A stretch of 11,761 bases of DNA from CAYOKT01 sp964404605 (GCA_964404605.1 CAYOKT010000088.1:1-11761), one strand, 5' to 3'. Positions 1-9,388 are shown, counted from the stretch's first letter. A program made the numbers and translations. Notes: generated by a model not told the origin, from the sequence alone.

Positions 1-115
1 GGACTTCAGTCCCGGGTCTCGTCTCCTTGGTGTCGCCCGCAGGGCGCTGCCGGTTTCGTGTGGCCCGGGTATCATAAGGGTTTCGCGTTGAACGAACTGT
101 TTGCTCTCGTTGGGT

Positions 116-221
116 CCCTGTTGCCTTTGAAAGCAGGGTTTATCGATAGAATGTCCTCTATAACGCACTATATCTCCCTGAAAACCAGGAAACCCTGTCA
201 TCGGAGCTGACAGGGCCACCC
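116..221 (-). repeat. Two-hairpin intergenic repeat element, copy A
   Basis: Read on the minus strand, the element starts with GGGTGG. It continues with a perfect 8-bp hairpin (CCCTGTCA/TGACAGGG, plus-strand 193-215, 7-nt loop), then TTTCCTGG, a less GC-rich middle with GCGTTATA and TTCTATCG, then ATAAA, and a second hairpin (plus-strand 116-138, 7-bp stem with one G.U pair in the plus-strand RNA, 9-nt loop). An inverted relative lies at 9938-10034 with the same order of blocks: hairpin, TTTCYTGR, GCGYTATA, TTCTATCG, ATAAACCCT. No protein is encoded. The element could be a MITE-like or REP-like repeat, or a structured RNA element. The upstream 115 bases hold only CCCGGGTATCATA (64-76), which matches 10189-10201 at 12 of 13 positions. 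Confidence 0.6.
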
Positions 222-236
222 AAGAATTGACATTTC

Positions 237-283
237 CCCGGGGTCAGCGACCCCGGGCTTCCTGCTGACCGGGCCACCCGGTC
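237..283. repeat. Cluster of overlapping GC palindromes
   Basis: Three perfect inverted repeats are packed together. CCCGGGGT/ACCCCGGG (237-244 and 250-257) has a 5-nt loop. GGTCAGC/GCTGACC (242-248 and 264-270) overlaps the first, so the two hairpins are mutually exclusive. GACCGGG/CCCGGTC (267-273 and 277-283) has a 3-nt loop. The minus strand reads GGGTGGCCC at 279-271, the same 9-mer that opens the repeats at 221, 7252, 10137 and 10171. The CCCGGGG palindrome recurs at 10177-10194. This looks like a REP/BIME-like intergenic repeat. No promoter could be assigned in the block. Confidence 0.6.
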
Positions 284-295
284 CGTTGATATTGT

Positions 296-319
296 AGGGG
301 CACGGCGCGCCGTGCCCCT
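296..319. repeat. Perfect 24-bp GC palindrome, copy 1
   Basis: The half-site AGGGGCACGGCG is followed directly by its exact reverse complement, giving a 24-bp palindrome with no spacer. Seventeen bases of it (303-319) recur at 10293-10309, where the left arm carries a small insertion. Both copies are preceded by TTG(T/C)AGGGGC. Each copy sits at the edge of a gene, here just upstream of tmk. It could be a dispersed palindromic repeat, a protein-binding site, or both. Confidence 0.65.
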
Positions 320-385
320 GTCTCCCGGCGCTTGCCTGCCCGCGATGAAAAGCGTATCGTTCCCCGAACCCGCATGGATGCCCGG

Positions 386-1033
386 ATGACCGACCCGACC
401 ACACCGCCCTCCGCGCCCCGGCGCGGCCTGCTCATCGCCTGCGAGGGGCTCGATGGCAGCGGCAAGTCGACCATGGCCCGCCGCCTCGCCGGCTGGCTGC
501 GCGAGCGGGGCCGGAAGGTGCTGCTCTCCTGCGAGCCCACGGACGGTCCCTGGGGCCGGAAGCTGCGTTCGACCTGGGATGCGCAACAGCGCCCCGAGCC
601 CGCCGAGGAGCTGGAGTGGATGCGCATCGACCGCGAGCAGCACCTCGCCGAGCGCATCCTCCCGGCGCTGGAGCGGGGCGAGGTGGTCATCCTCGACCGG
701 TACTACTACTCCAGCGAAGCCTACCAGGGGGTGCGCGCCGGGCTCGACCCGGCGGAGGTGCACGCCTTGATGACCTCCTTCTGCCCGGTGCCGGACCGGA
801 CGCTGCTCTTCGAGGTGGACCTCGACACCGCCGTCTCGCGGATCAACGACCTGCGCGATCACATCCCCGACCCCCTCGAGCGGGTGGAGAACCTGGAGCG
901 GGTGCAGGCGGTGTTCGCGGCGATGGACTACCCGGAGATCGTGCGTATCGACGCCGGCCGTCCCGAGGATGAGGTGTTCGCGGACGTGGTCGCCGCGGTG
1001 GAGCCGCTGCTGGAGGAGGACCCGGCGGAGTAG
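386..1033 (+). CDS. tmk: Thymidylate kinase (dTMP kinase), EPT-type
   Basis: This cytosolic P-loop kinase phosphorylates dTMP to dTDP with ATP, an essential step to dTTP. Visible motifs, numbered from the chosen start, are the Walker A loop GLDGSGKST (21-29), EPTDGPWG (50-57) in place of the REPGGT seen in E. coli-like enzymes, the helix with DREQH (82-86), and the diagnostic DRYYYSSEAYQG (104-115). The lid region has RINDLRDHIPDPLERVENLERV. The EPT variant is a recognised sub-branch. The frame is open from a TTG at 332, and ATGs lie at 374 and 386. I chose 386 because it gives 215 residues, near the usual family size, and has a weak GGAT upstream. The 374 start adds only MDAR. The gene follows the palindrome block directly and precedes prfA by 109 bp. 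The product call is secure; the start is not. Confidence 0.9.
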   Translation: MTDPTTPPSAPRRGLLIACEGLDGSGKSTMARRLAGWLRERGRKVLLSCEPTDGPWGRKLRSTWDAQQRPEPAEELEWMRIDREQHLAERILPALERGEVVILDRYYYSSEAYQGVRAGLDPAEVHALMTSFCPVPDRTLLFEVDLDTAVSRINDLRDHIPDPLERVENLERVQAVFAAMDYPEIVRIDAGRPEDEVFADVVAAVEPLLEEDPAE

Positions 1034-1142
1034 GCGCGCCCAATGCCGGCGCGACGGGTGTACCTCCGCGGGACGCCGCCCGGGCGCTTGCATCTCTTCC
1101 CGCGGGAGGTCTATTCTTCCGGCAACAACCCGGCGGGGAAAG

Positions 1143-2225
1143 ATGAACCCGGAGCTCTTCAACCGTCATGTCGAAGCCAGCCGCGCGCGGCTGGAGGAGG
1201 TGGAGGCGAAGCTCGCCGACCCCTCGGTGGTCTCCGACCGCCGCGCGATGAGCGAACTCGGCCGCGAACACCGCCGCCTGCGTCGTGTTCTCGCCGCCGC
1301 GGAGCAGTACTCCGCCCTCGCCGGCCGGCTGGCGCAGGCGCGCGAACTGGCGGGGGAGGGGGACCCGGAGATGGCGGAGCTGGCCGCCGCCGAGGCCGCG
1401 GAGGTCGAGCCGCTTCTCGCCCGCGCGGAGGCGGAGCTGCGCCTCGCCCTGCTGCCCGCCGAGGAGAGCGATGAGCGGGACGCCATCGTCGAGATCCGCG
1501 CCGGGACGGGCGGCGAGGAGGCCGCGCTCTTCGCCGGCGACCTGCTCCGCATGTACCAGCGCTTCGCGGAGCGGCGCGGTTGGAAGAGCGAGTTGCTCTC
1601 CAGCTCCCCCAGCGAACTCGGTGGCTTCAAGGAGGTGGTGCTCGCCCTGCGGGGCGAAGAGGCGTACGGCCTGCTGAAGTACGAGGGCGGGGTGCACCGG
1701 GTGCAGCGCGTTCCGGAGACCGAGTCGCAGGGGCGCATCCACACCTCCGCCGCCACCGTGGCGGTGCTCCCCGAGGCGGAGGAGGTCGATGTCGAGATCG
1801 GCCCCGAGGAGCTGCGCATCGACACCTTCCGCGCCTCCGGGGCGGGCGGGCAGCATGTGAACAAGACCGACTCCGCCATCCGCATCACCCACCTGCCCAC
1901 CGGGCTGGTGGTCTCCTGCCAGGATGAGAAGAGCCAGCACAAGAACAAGGTGAAGGCGCTGCGGGTTCTCCGCGCGCGGCTGTACGAGCGCGCCCTCGCC
2001 GAACAGCAGGCGGAGCGAAGCGCCAACCGGCGGCTGATCGTCGGCACCGGCGACCGCAGCGCCAAGATCCGCACCTACAATTTCCCCCAGAACCGGGTCA
2101 CCGACCACAGGATCAACCTGACCACCCATCGTCTCGCCGAGGTGCTGGACGGCGACCTCGAGGAACTGCTCGATGCGCTGCGCCTGCACGATGCGGAGCA
2201 GCGCCTCCGGGAGGGGGTGCCGTGA
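1143..2225 (+). CDS. prfA: Peptide chain release factor 1
   Basis: RF1 recognises UAA and UAG in the ribosomal A site and triggers peptidyl-tRNA hydrolysis. The 360-residue product is the standard RF1 length. The stop-codon-reading tripeptide is PET (191-193, within RVPETESQGRIHTS); PxT marks RF1 rather than RF2 (SPF), and PET is the form seen in Bacillus. The catalytic loop is GAGGQHVNKTDSAIR, with GGQ at 235-237, whose glutamine is the substrate of the next gene's product. The C-terminus has the conserved TYNFPQNRVTDHRI. The ATG is preceded by GGCGGGGAAAG; the frame stays open upstream, but that part has no RF1 similarity. The 109-bp gap after tmk holds only a weak promoter-like pair (TTGCAT 1088, TATTCT 1112, 18-bp spacer). 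The stop overlaps the prmC start (GTGA). Confidence 0.97.
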   Translation: MNPELFNRHVEASRARLEEVEAKLADPSVVSDRRAMSELGREHRRLRRVLAAAEQYSALAGRLAQARELAGEGDPEMAELAAAEAAEVEPLLARAEAELRLALLPAEESDERDAIVEIRAGTGGEEAALFAGDLLRMYQRFAERRGWKSELLSSSPSELGGFKEVVLALRGEEAYGLLKYEGGVHRVQRVPETESQGRIHTSAATVAVLPEAEEVDVEIGPEELRIDTFRASGAGGQHVNKTDSAIRITHLPTGLVVSCQDEKSQHKNKVKALRVLRARLYERALAEQQAERSANRRLIVGTGDRSAKIRTYNFPQNRVTDHRINLTTHRLAEVLDGDLEELLDALRLHDAEQRLREGVP

Positions 2226-3175
2226 GCCGCCCCGTCGCTCCCGGCGCCGCGGCGGGGGGCGATGGACCCGGCGGGCGGAGTGAAGCGGAGCGGCCGCGCG
2301 GGCCGGGGGGCGGGGCGCGCCGGATCGTGGACCTGCTGCGCCTCTCGGCCGGCTACCTCGCGGAGAAGGGTGTCGATGCCCCCCGCCTGACCGCCGAACG
2401 GCTGCTCGCCGGCCTGCTCGAGGTCGGCCGGGTGGACCTCTACCTGCAGTATGACCGTCCCCTCACCGGGGAGCAGCTCTCCCGGTTCCGCGCCCTGTTG
2501 CGCCGCCGGGCCGGGGGGGAGCCGTTGCAGTACATCCTCGGCGGGTGCGAATTCTACGGTCTCCGCCTCGCCGTGCGCCCCGGCGTGCTCATCCCCCGTC
2601 CCGAGAGCGAGCTTATCGTCGACCTGGCGAAACGCTTCGCCCCGGAGGGGGGCTTCCCCCGGGCGCTGGACGCGGGCTGCGGCAGCGGGGCGCTGGCTCT
2701 CGCGCTGCTCGCCGAGGGCGCCGCGCGGGAAGTTGTCGCGGTGGATGTCTCGCCGCAGGCGGTGGAGCTTACACGGGAAAACGCGGAGGCGCTGGGGCTC
2801 GCGGGCGACAGGCTGCGTATCCTGGAGGGGGACGCCTTCGCGGCCGGCCGGCGCCTGCCCGGCGAGCCTTTCGACCTCGTCGTCTCCAACCCGCCCTATG
2901 TCCGGGAGGATGAGTGGACGGGGCTGGAGCGCGAGGTGCGCGACCATGAACCCCGCGAGGCCCTGGTCTCCGGCGCGGACGGCCTCGAGGCGCACCGCGC
3001 CCTCGCCGCGTCGCTGCCGGGCCGGCTCGCCCCGGGCGGCCTGTTCCTCGGGGAGATCGGCGCGGGGCAGGGCGAAGAGGCGGCGCGGATCCACGCCGCC
3101 TGGGCGGCGAAGGTCGCCGTGCACCCGGACCTCGAGGGGCGCAGCCGGGTGGTCGAAGCGTGGGCGGCGAAGTGA
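2222..3175 (+). CDS. prmC: Peptide chain release factor N5-glutamine methyltransferase
   Basis: PrmC uses SAM to methylate the GGQ glutamine of RF1/RF2 and so raises termination efficiency. The sequence shows an N-terminal helical substrate-binding domain (about 34-110), the linker GVLIPRPESE, SAM motif I LDAGCGSGALAL (149-160), acidic VDVS for the ribose, and the catalytic VSNPPYV (222-227, NPPY). It ends with the family's EIGAGQG segment. The GTG at 2222 overlaps the prfA TGA by four bases, so translational coupling to its own substrate's gene is likely. At 317 residues it is longer than the usual roughly 280 because of about 30 Gly/Pro/Arg-rich residues at the N-terminus. A GTG at 2327 would remove these and give 282 residues, so the first 35 residues may not be translated or may be a lineage-specific extension. 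Confidence 0.95.
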   Translation: MSRPVAPGAAAGGDGPGGRSEAERPRGPGGGARRIVDLLRLSAGYLAEKGVDAPRLTAERLLAGLLEVGRVDLYLQYDRPLTGEQLSRFRALLRRRAGGEPLQYILGGCEFYGLRLAVRPGVLIPRPESELIVDLAKRFAPEGGFPRALDAGCGSGALALALLAEGAAREVVAVDVSPQAVELTRENAEALGLAGDRLRILEGDAFAAGRRLPGEPFDLVVSNPPYVREDEWTGLEREVRDHEPREALVSGADGLEAHRALAASLPGRLAPGGLFLGEIGAGQGEEAARIHAAWAAKVAVHPDLEGRSRVVEAWAAK

Positions 3176-4311
3176 AGGGCGGCCGCGCGAGGTGGGGCGG
3201 CCCGCTGGCCGCGCTGGCGGGAACGGCGGTCGCGCTGCTGCTCGCCGAGGCTCTCCTCCGCCTCGCGTTTCCGCAGCCGCTGCTCGGCCGCCAGCCGCGC
3301 TTCGTTCCCCTCGACGGCCCGCAGCGCTTCCAGCTCGCGCCGGGGCAGGATTTCCGCGCTGAGACCCTCGATGGCGGCTACACCGTCCGCACCTCGCCCT
3401 CCGGCAACCGGGGGCGCGACCCGGAGCGGCCGCTGCCGCGCGACCGGAAGGGGGTCGTCCGGGCGGATTCCACCCGCCCGCTGCGGGTGGTCTTCTGCGG
3501 CGATTCCTTCTGCTTCGGGATGGGCGTGGAGGAGGAGGAGAGCATCCCCGCGCGCTGTGCCGTGCTTCTCCGCGGGGAGGGCCGAACGGTGGAGGTGTTC
3601 AACCTCGGCCAGCCGGCCTATGGCCCGAGCCAGACCGCCGCGCGGCTGCTCGAGTTCCTCCAGCGCTGGGGCGCGGACCGGGTGGTCTTCCTCTTCTTCA
3701 CCGGGAACGATTTCTTCGATGATGACCCCGGGCGTCTCGCCTCGCTCCGCGTGGACCGCCGGGGCCGGATCATCGTCTCCGCCGAGCCGAACGAGGGCCG
3801 CCTGCGCCGCTGGAGCGCGCCGCTGCGGGAGTGGCTCTGGCGCCACAGCATGCTCTACTCGCTGCTCCGCCGCACGGCGAGCGGGCTGCGCCCGGCGGCC
3901 GAGGCCCGGTCCCTCTTCGACCCGGCCGCGCCCGGGGGTGATGCCCGCCGTGCGGCGATCGTCCGCAAGAGCCTCGAGATGATGGCGGCCATGTGCCGTA
4001 GAAGCGGCGCGGAGCTGCTCGTCGCCCAGCTGCCCGCCCTGGTGCAGGCGGATGATGGCTGGTGGAGAGGACTGGACCGGGGGGAGGAGCTTGACCGGTG
4101 GGCGCCGCAGGAGTGGCTCGCGCGGACCTGCGGGGAGCTGGGGATCGCGCACCTGGATCTCGCCCCGGTGCTGTCGCCCCTCGGCCGCCGCGCCTTCCTG
4201 CCCACCGACCGTCACCTCACCCCGGAGGCCTCGGACATCGTTGCGAGAGCGCTCGCCGAAGCGCTCGCGGCGCCGCACCCCGGGCGAACCCCTTCCCTTC
4301 GGAGCCGGTAA
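3172..4311 (+). CDS. Membrane-anchored SGNH/GDSL-family hydrolase or acyltransferase
   Basis: This is a serine esterase/acyltransferase fold, probably acting on the periplasmic side of the inner membrane. Residues about 10-32 form a single hydrophobic segment (signal anchor). The four SGNH blocks are present: FCGDSFCFG (nucleophile Ser about 112), FNLGQPAYGP (Gly about 146), FFTGNDFFDDD (Asn about 179) and TDRHLTPEAS (Asp about 346, His about 348). The layout resembles uncharacterised SGNH proteins linked to polysaccharide or lipid O-acylation, but the substrate is not readable. I chose the GTG at 3172 because it forms a GTGA overlap with the prmC stop, exactly as at prfA/prmC. A GTG at 3160 adds four residues. 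The stop lies 4 bp from the stop of the convergent minus-strand gene, with no terminator visible between them. Confidence 0.8.
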   Translation: MKGGRARWGGPLAALAGTAVALLLAEALLRLAFPQPLLGRQPRFVPLDGPQRFQLAPGQDFRAETLDGGYTVRTSPSGNRGRDPERPLPRDRKGVVRADSTRPLRVVFCGDSFCFGMGVEEEESIPARCAVLLRGEGRTVEVFNLGQPAYGPSQTAARLLEFLQRWGADRVVFLFFTGNDFFDDDPGRLASLRVDRRGRIIVSAEPNEGRLRRWSAPLREWLWRHSMLYSLLRRTASGLRPAAEARSLFDPAAPGGDARRAAIVRKSLEMMAAMCRRSGAELLVAQLPALVQADDGWWRGLDRGEELDRWAPQEWLARTCGELGIAHLDLAPVLSPLGRRAFLPTDRHLTPEASDIVARALAEALAAPHPGRTPSLRSR

Positions 4312-4315
4312 AAGA

Positions 4316-5280
4316 TCAGGCGGACTTGCGCGTCTCCAGCGGCGCGGCGATGAAGAACCCCTCCTCGCCCTCGGGCTGGTACAGCGGCATGAAGATGAGG
4401 CCGTCGAGGGGGGCGTGCACCTCGCCCCGGCGGTCCGTCGCAAGGAGCTGGCCGCGGCGCACCGGCTGGAAGTTGCTGAAGCCGGGCAGCATCTCGAACC
4501 GGTCCTCGGGCCGGATGAGATGACGGTAGACCAGCCGGAGGCGTTTCGGGGCGCCGGAGGCGACCTCCGCCAGCCGCGCCCGATGGCGGGCGAGGGAGGG
4601 GACGTCCTCTTCCGCGAGCGCGCCGGACCCGAGGAGGGTCAGCCAGATCGCCGCCTCGTGGATGTCGATGGACCCGGGGGCATCATGCCGCCCGGCCTCG
4701 AAGACGAAGGCGGTGCGGCCGTGACGGCCGAGATACTCGAACAGGGTGCCGGCGAGGTAGGCGGGGATGTCGATGATGAAGGGCACGTGCAGCTCCCGCA
4801 GGACGCCGCGATCGCACTCCCCTTCGCCGTTGCAGGCGAGGAACGGGGCGCTGTCCGAGGAGGTGGTGTGCAGGTCGAGCACCAGCGCCGGCCCGCCGCC
4901 GCGGAACTCCGCCTCGAGGGCGGCGAGCAACTCCACCATCTCCCGCTCCTCCGCTCCCGCGGCAGATTTTCCCGCGCGAATCCGCCGGACCTGTTCCTCG
5001 CTCCACAGCCGGTTCAGGTCGTGCTCGAGGTAGCGCACGCCGCGGCGCAGCGCGCCGAGGTTGCCCGCGAAGGCGACCACCTCGCCGCGCAGGGCCAGGC
5101 GCTCCTCCCGCAGCCGGCGGAGCACACGCCGGGCGGCGTGGATTCCCATCGGCTCGTTGCCGTGCAGCCCGGCGACGAGCAGCACCTTCGGCCCGGGAGT
5201 GCCGGCGCCGTAACGGCCGAGTTCCCGTTCGAGGTCCGCGAGGGACCCTGCTTCACCATGCGTTTCCGGCACGCCCCGCC

Positions 5281-5284
<4 letters not shown>
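4316..5284 (-). CDS. Succinylglutamate desuccinylase/aspartoacylase family zinc hydrolase
   Basis: This is a carboxypeptidase A-like (M14-related) zinc enzyme that would cleave the amide bond of an N-acylated amino acid or similar conjugate. The zinc ligands are visible as AGLHGNEPMG (His41, Glu44) and LDLHTTSS (His139). DLNR (89-92) fits the substrate carboxylate-binding arginine. FVFEAGRH supplies the catalytic Glu (about 196). The C-terminal third is β-rich, as in the AstE/AspA family. The length of 322 residues is normal. The start is a GTG overlapping the stop of the upstream CBS-fusion ligase (GTGA, 5284-5281), so the two are almost certainly co-translated. No arginine-succinyltransferase pathway genes are near, so true AstE function is not supported. 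The substrate may be related to the product of the adjacent ligase, which is inference. Confidence 0.87.
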
Positions 5285-7197
<1,913 letters not shown>

Positions 7198-7248
7198 ATC
7201 TCCCCCGTCACACTCGTTCCGGGCACGCATGCGGTACAGGATGGGAGC

Positions 7249-7292
7249 GGAGGGTGGCCCTGTCCCCCGCTGTCTGCACCGGGGGGACAGGG
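7249..7292 (+). repeat. GGGTGGCCC hairpin repeat, copy C
   Basis: GGAGGGTGGCCC (7249-7260) runs into a perfect 11-bp inverted repeat, CCCTGTCCCCC/GGGGGACAGGG (7258-7268 and 7282-7292), with a 13-nt loop. The lead-in GGGTGGCCCTGTC is identical to that of element A (minus strand 221-197), while the inner stem differs. It lies between the histidine kinase and the ligase genes. A second inverted repeat, GGCGGAA/TTCCGCC (7333-7339 and 7346-7352), lies nearby. Neither is followed by a T-run on the minus strand, so neither is a canonical terminator for the kinase. Confidence 0.6.
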
Positions 7293-7399
7293 GCGATGCC
7301 CGTGGGTCAGGGGAAAGATGCGTACTGCGGGCGGCGGAACGCACCTTCCGCCGGGAAGACTTCGGGAAAAATGAGGAGACAGGCGAGGCTCGGACGTTT

Positions 7400-8281
7400 T
7401 CACAACCCCGGGCCGCCGCCCCCGCCGAGGAGGTCGCGGTAGCGGCGGTCGATCCGCTTCCAGGGCAGGTCGATGGTCACCGTGGTGCCCGCGCCCGGTT
7501 CGCTCTCCAGGGTCAGCCGGCCGCCCATCCGCTCGACGAGGAGGTCCACGAGGGTCAACCCGAGCCCGGTGGCGAGCACGGCGGGCGCCCTGTCGCCGCT
7601 GGTCGGCTCCTTGGTGGTGAAGAATGGCTCGCGCGCGCGGGCGAGGGTCTCGCGGTCCATCCCCACGCCGGTGTCGGCGAGGGAGAGGCGCACGTTGCCC
7701 TCCTCCTCCGCGAGGGTGATAGTCAGCCGCTTCTCCTCGCTCTTCTCCATCGCCTCGACCGCGTTGGTCAGCAGGTTGGAGATGATCTCGGAGAAATCGC
7801 CGGCGGGGGCGTGGAAACGGGGAAACTCCTCCGGCGGCTCGAAGACGACCTCGATCTTGTGCTTCAGGCGCGGATCGCCCTTGTAGACCGCGATTTCGCG
7901 GGCGACGATCTCCCGCAGGTCGGCGAGGATGACCTGGCCGGTCGCCTCATCGCGCGCCTTCGCGAGGATGTTGCGGATGTCGGTCTCCATCCTGCGGCCG
8001 AGGGAGCGGATGCGCTCGAGGTCCGGCGCGATCTCGGGGTGTTTCAGCTTCAGCAGGTCCAGCGTGCCGAGGATGCCGGTCAGCGGACCCATCAGGTTGT
8101 GGGTGATCCCGGCGACGAGCAGCCCGAGACGGTCGAGGGGGCGCGGCCACGGCACCTCGCCGGTGGTCCCGTCCACCGGCCCGGCGTCGCCGCCCGGCGC
8201 CCCGCGGCCCGTCTCGCCGCCCGGCGAACCACCCGCGGCTCCCGGTCGCTCCTCCCGCCCTTTCCGTTCCTCGCCGGTCAT
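7400..8281 (-). CDS. Cytosolic orphan sensor histidine kinase
   Basis: The 293-residue product autophosphorylates a histidine and passes the phosphate to a response regulator. After about 45 Gly/Pro-rich, probably disordered residues comes the dimerisation helix with the H-box GITHNLMGPLTGI (His about 61). The ATPase boxes follow: N-box NLLTNAVEAM (about 169-178), G1 DTGVGM (about 202), F-box EPFFTTK and G2 TGLGLTLV. There is no membrane segment and no PAS, GAF, HAMP or receiver domain, so the input must come from a partner or the short N-terminus. No response regulator is encoded in the window. I chose the ATG at 8281, preceded by GGGGGAAC; the frame upstream runs into the promoter region of the divergent hpt gene. 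It lies 202 bp upstream of the ligase gene on the same strand. Confidence 0.88.
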   Translation of the reverse strand: MTGEERKGREERPGAAGGSPGGETGRGAPGGDAGPVDGTTGEVPWPRPLDRLGLLVAGITHNLMGPLTGILGTLDLLKLKHPEIAPDLERIRSLGRRMETDIRNILAKARDEATGQVILADLREIVAREIAVYKGDPRLKHKIEVVFEPPEEFPRFHAPAGDFSEIISNLLTNAVEAMEKSEEKRLTITLAEEEGNVRLSLADTGVGMDRETLARAREPFFTTKEPTSGDRAPAVLATGLGLTLVDLLVERMGGRLTLESEPGAGTTVTIDLPWKRIDRRYRDLLGGGGGPGL

Positions 8282-8330
8282 TCGTTCCCCCGTCCGCGCA
8301 AGTGCCGCGGCAACTTCGATATGAGTGGAA

Positions 8331-8347
8331 TATGTCCGGGGAACATA
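8331..8347. promoter_or_regulatory. Operator-like dyad between divergent genes
   Basis: TATGT and ACATA form a perfect 5-bp inverted repeat separated by 7 bp (TATGTCCGGGGAACATA). It lies between the histidine kinase start (8281) and the hpt -35 box (8391). The position suits a regulator acting on either gene. With only five paired bases per arm, chance is possible. Confidence 0.3.
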
Positions 8348-8390
8348 CGAGGCGAGGGGGCCGCAGGCAAGCATCCGCTCCCGCCGCCGC

Positions 8391-8419
8391 TTGACAGGTT
8401 TCCGGAGACGGTCTACCTT
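8391..8419 (+). promoter_or_regulatory. σ70-type promoter for hpt
   Basis: A perfect TTGACA (8391-8396), a 17-bp spacer and TACCTT (8414-8419, keeping the key T, A and final T of the -10 box) stand just upstream of hpt. Transcription would start near 8426 and leave a leader of about 58 nt. The T-run that follows (8419-8426) makes the region locally AT-rich in a GC-rich context. Confidence 0.65.
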
Positions 8420-8483
8420 GTTTTTTCCGCTCGCGCGGGCAGGGGAGAGTTCGCCGGAACGCCGTAAACCATGGAGCAGGGGC

Positions 8484-9032
8484 ATGTTCATTCCATCCGC
8501 AATACCGCTGATCGATGAGGAAACCATCCGCGGGCGTGTCGATGATCTCGCCTTGCGTATTGCGGGGGACTATCCCGACCCGATCACCGTCATCGGCCTG
8601 CTGCGCGGCAGCTTTGTTTTCATCGCGGATCTCATTCGCGCGCTGCACCGGCACGGGGCCGAGGTGGAGGAGGTTGACTTCCTCATCGTCTCCAGCTACG
8701 GCTCCGGCACCGAGAGCAGCGGGAATGTGAAGGTGGAGCGCGATGTCCGCCATGACATCGCCGGGCGGCATGTGCTCCTCGTCGATGACATCCTCGACAG
8801 CGGGAACACCCTCGCGAGGATCCTCGAGCTCTTCCGCCGCCGCAACCCGGCGACCCTGCGCACCGCCGTGCTGCTCGACAAGCCGGAACGGCGGACCGTC
8901 TCCTTCGAGGCGGACTATGTCGGCTTCGCCATCGAGAACCACTTCGTCGTCGGCTACGGCCTCGACTATGACCAGCGCTACCGCCAACTCCCCTACGTCA
9001 CCATCGTGGAGGAGCGGCCGGACGCCTCCTGA
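8484..9032 (+). CDS. hpt: Hypoxanthine (guanine) phosphoribosyltransferase
   Basis: This cytosolic purine salvage enzyme converts hypoxanthine (and commonly guanine) plus PRPP into IMP or GMP. The 182-residue length is typical. Motifs are the loop GLLRGSFVF (38-46), the flexible catalytic loop SSYGSGT (70-76), the PRPP-binding VLLVDDILDSGNTL (97-110), the purine-contacting DKPERR (Lys about 133), and the C-terminal FVVGYGLDYDQRYRQLPYV. The ATG at 8484 is preceded by GGAGCAGGGGC and matches the family's N-terminus; a longer open frame upstream covers the promoter and is not coding. Nothing follows closely on this strand, so it is probably monocistronic. The window also encodes a purine 5'-nucleotidase (10308-11744) that would act on its products. 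Confidence 0.95.
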   Translation: MFIPSAIPLIDEETIRGRVDDLALRIAGDYPDPITVIGLLRGSFVFIADLIRALHRHGAEVEEVDFLIVSSYGSGTESSGNVKVERDVRHDIAGRHVLLVDDILDSGNTLARILELFRRRNPATLRTAVLLDKPERRTVSFEADYVGFAIENHFVVGYGLDYDQRYRQLPYVTIVEERPDAS

Positions 9033-9160
9033 GTGCGGCCTTCCCCCCGCCGCTTGAGTCGACCCCGCCCGGTTTTTCGCCGTCGCCCGGACTCCGCCCG
9101 GTCGTACTCCGCCCGGACCCGAAACCCTCGGCCGGAGAGACGCCCGATTCCGGTTTGTTC

Positions 9161-9178
9161 TTCGACCGGGAAGTCGAA
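9161..9178. promoter_or_regulatory. Candidate activator-binding dyad upstream of the σ54 promoter
   Basis: TTCGAC-N6-GTCGAA is a perfect 6-bp inverted repeat centred about 167 bp upstream of the predicted σ54 start site. That is a normal distance for an enhancer bound by a σ54 activator. A weaker dyad, CGACC-N4-GGTCG, follows at 9184-9197. The rest of 9033-9388 is GC-rich non-coding DNA with four CGCCCGG-like direct repeats (9061-9116) and an AT-rich patch at 9263-9281, which could aid DNA bending. I see no gene there. Confidence 0.4.
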
Positions 9179-9309
9179 ACGCCCGACCTGATGGTCGAGC
9201 CCGGGGGCGAAGCCTGGCGCGGCCGCGCCGCGGGAACGCCCGCTGGAGCTTCCCGGTAGTCTTGAAATAATAACCAATTACCCGTTTCCGGCTCTTGGTG
9301 CCCTCCCGT

Positions 9310-9326
9310 TTGGCACGGTCTCTGCA
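9310..9326 (+). promoter_or_regulatory. σ54 (-24/-12) promoter
   Basis: TTGGCACG-N4-CTGCA matches the σ54 consensus (YTGGCACG-N4-TTGCA) at every fixed position except one C for T. The GG (9312-9313) and GC (9324-9325) are exactly 12 bp apart. Transcription would start near 9337, about 52 nt before the small secreted-protein gene. σ54 promoters need an AAA+ activator, consistent with the dyad at 9161-9178. Confidence 0.82.
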
Positions 9327-9388
9327 AATCGGGTGGGCGAACGAGGAAAGTTCAACTACGGAAACCTGATCTGACCAAGGAGGAAACG

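Noticed and set aside
227..232. TTGACA as a -35 box for tmk
   Set aside because: No acceptable -10 box lies 16-19 bp downstream; that stretch is the CCCCGGG palindrome.
1088..1117. TTGCAT-N18-TATTCT as a prfA promoter
   Set aside because: Only 3/6 and 4/6 matches; too weak to list as a feature.
843..2189. Long minus-strand open frame across tmk and prfA
   Set aside because: It overlaps two conserved genes, and its Leu/Gly/Ala/Arg-rich translation has no recognisable domain.
8471..8518. 15-codon upstream ORF overlapping the hpt start
   Set aside because: It has no Shine-Dalgarno of its own and contains the hpt ribosome-binding site; a chance ATG is the simpler reading.
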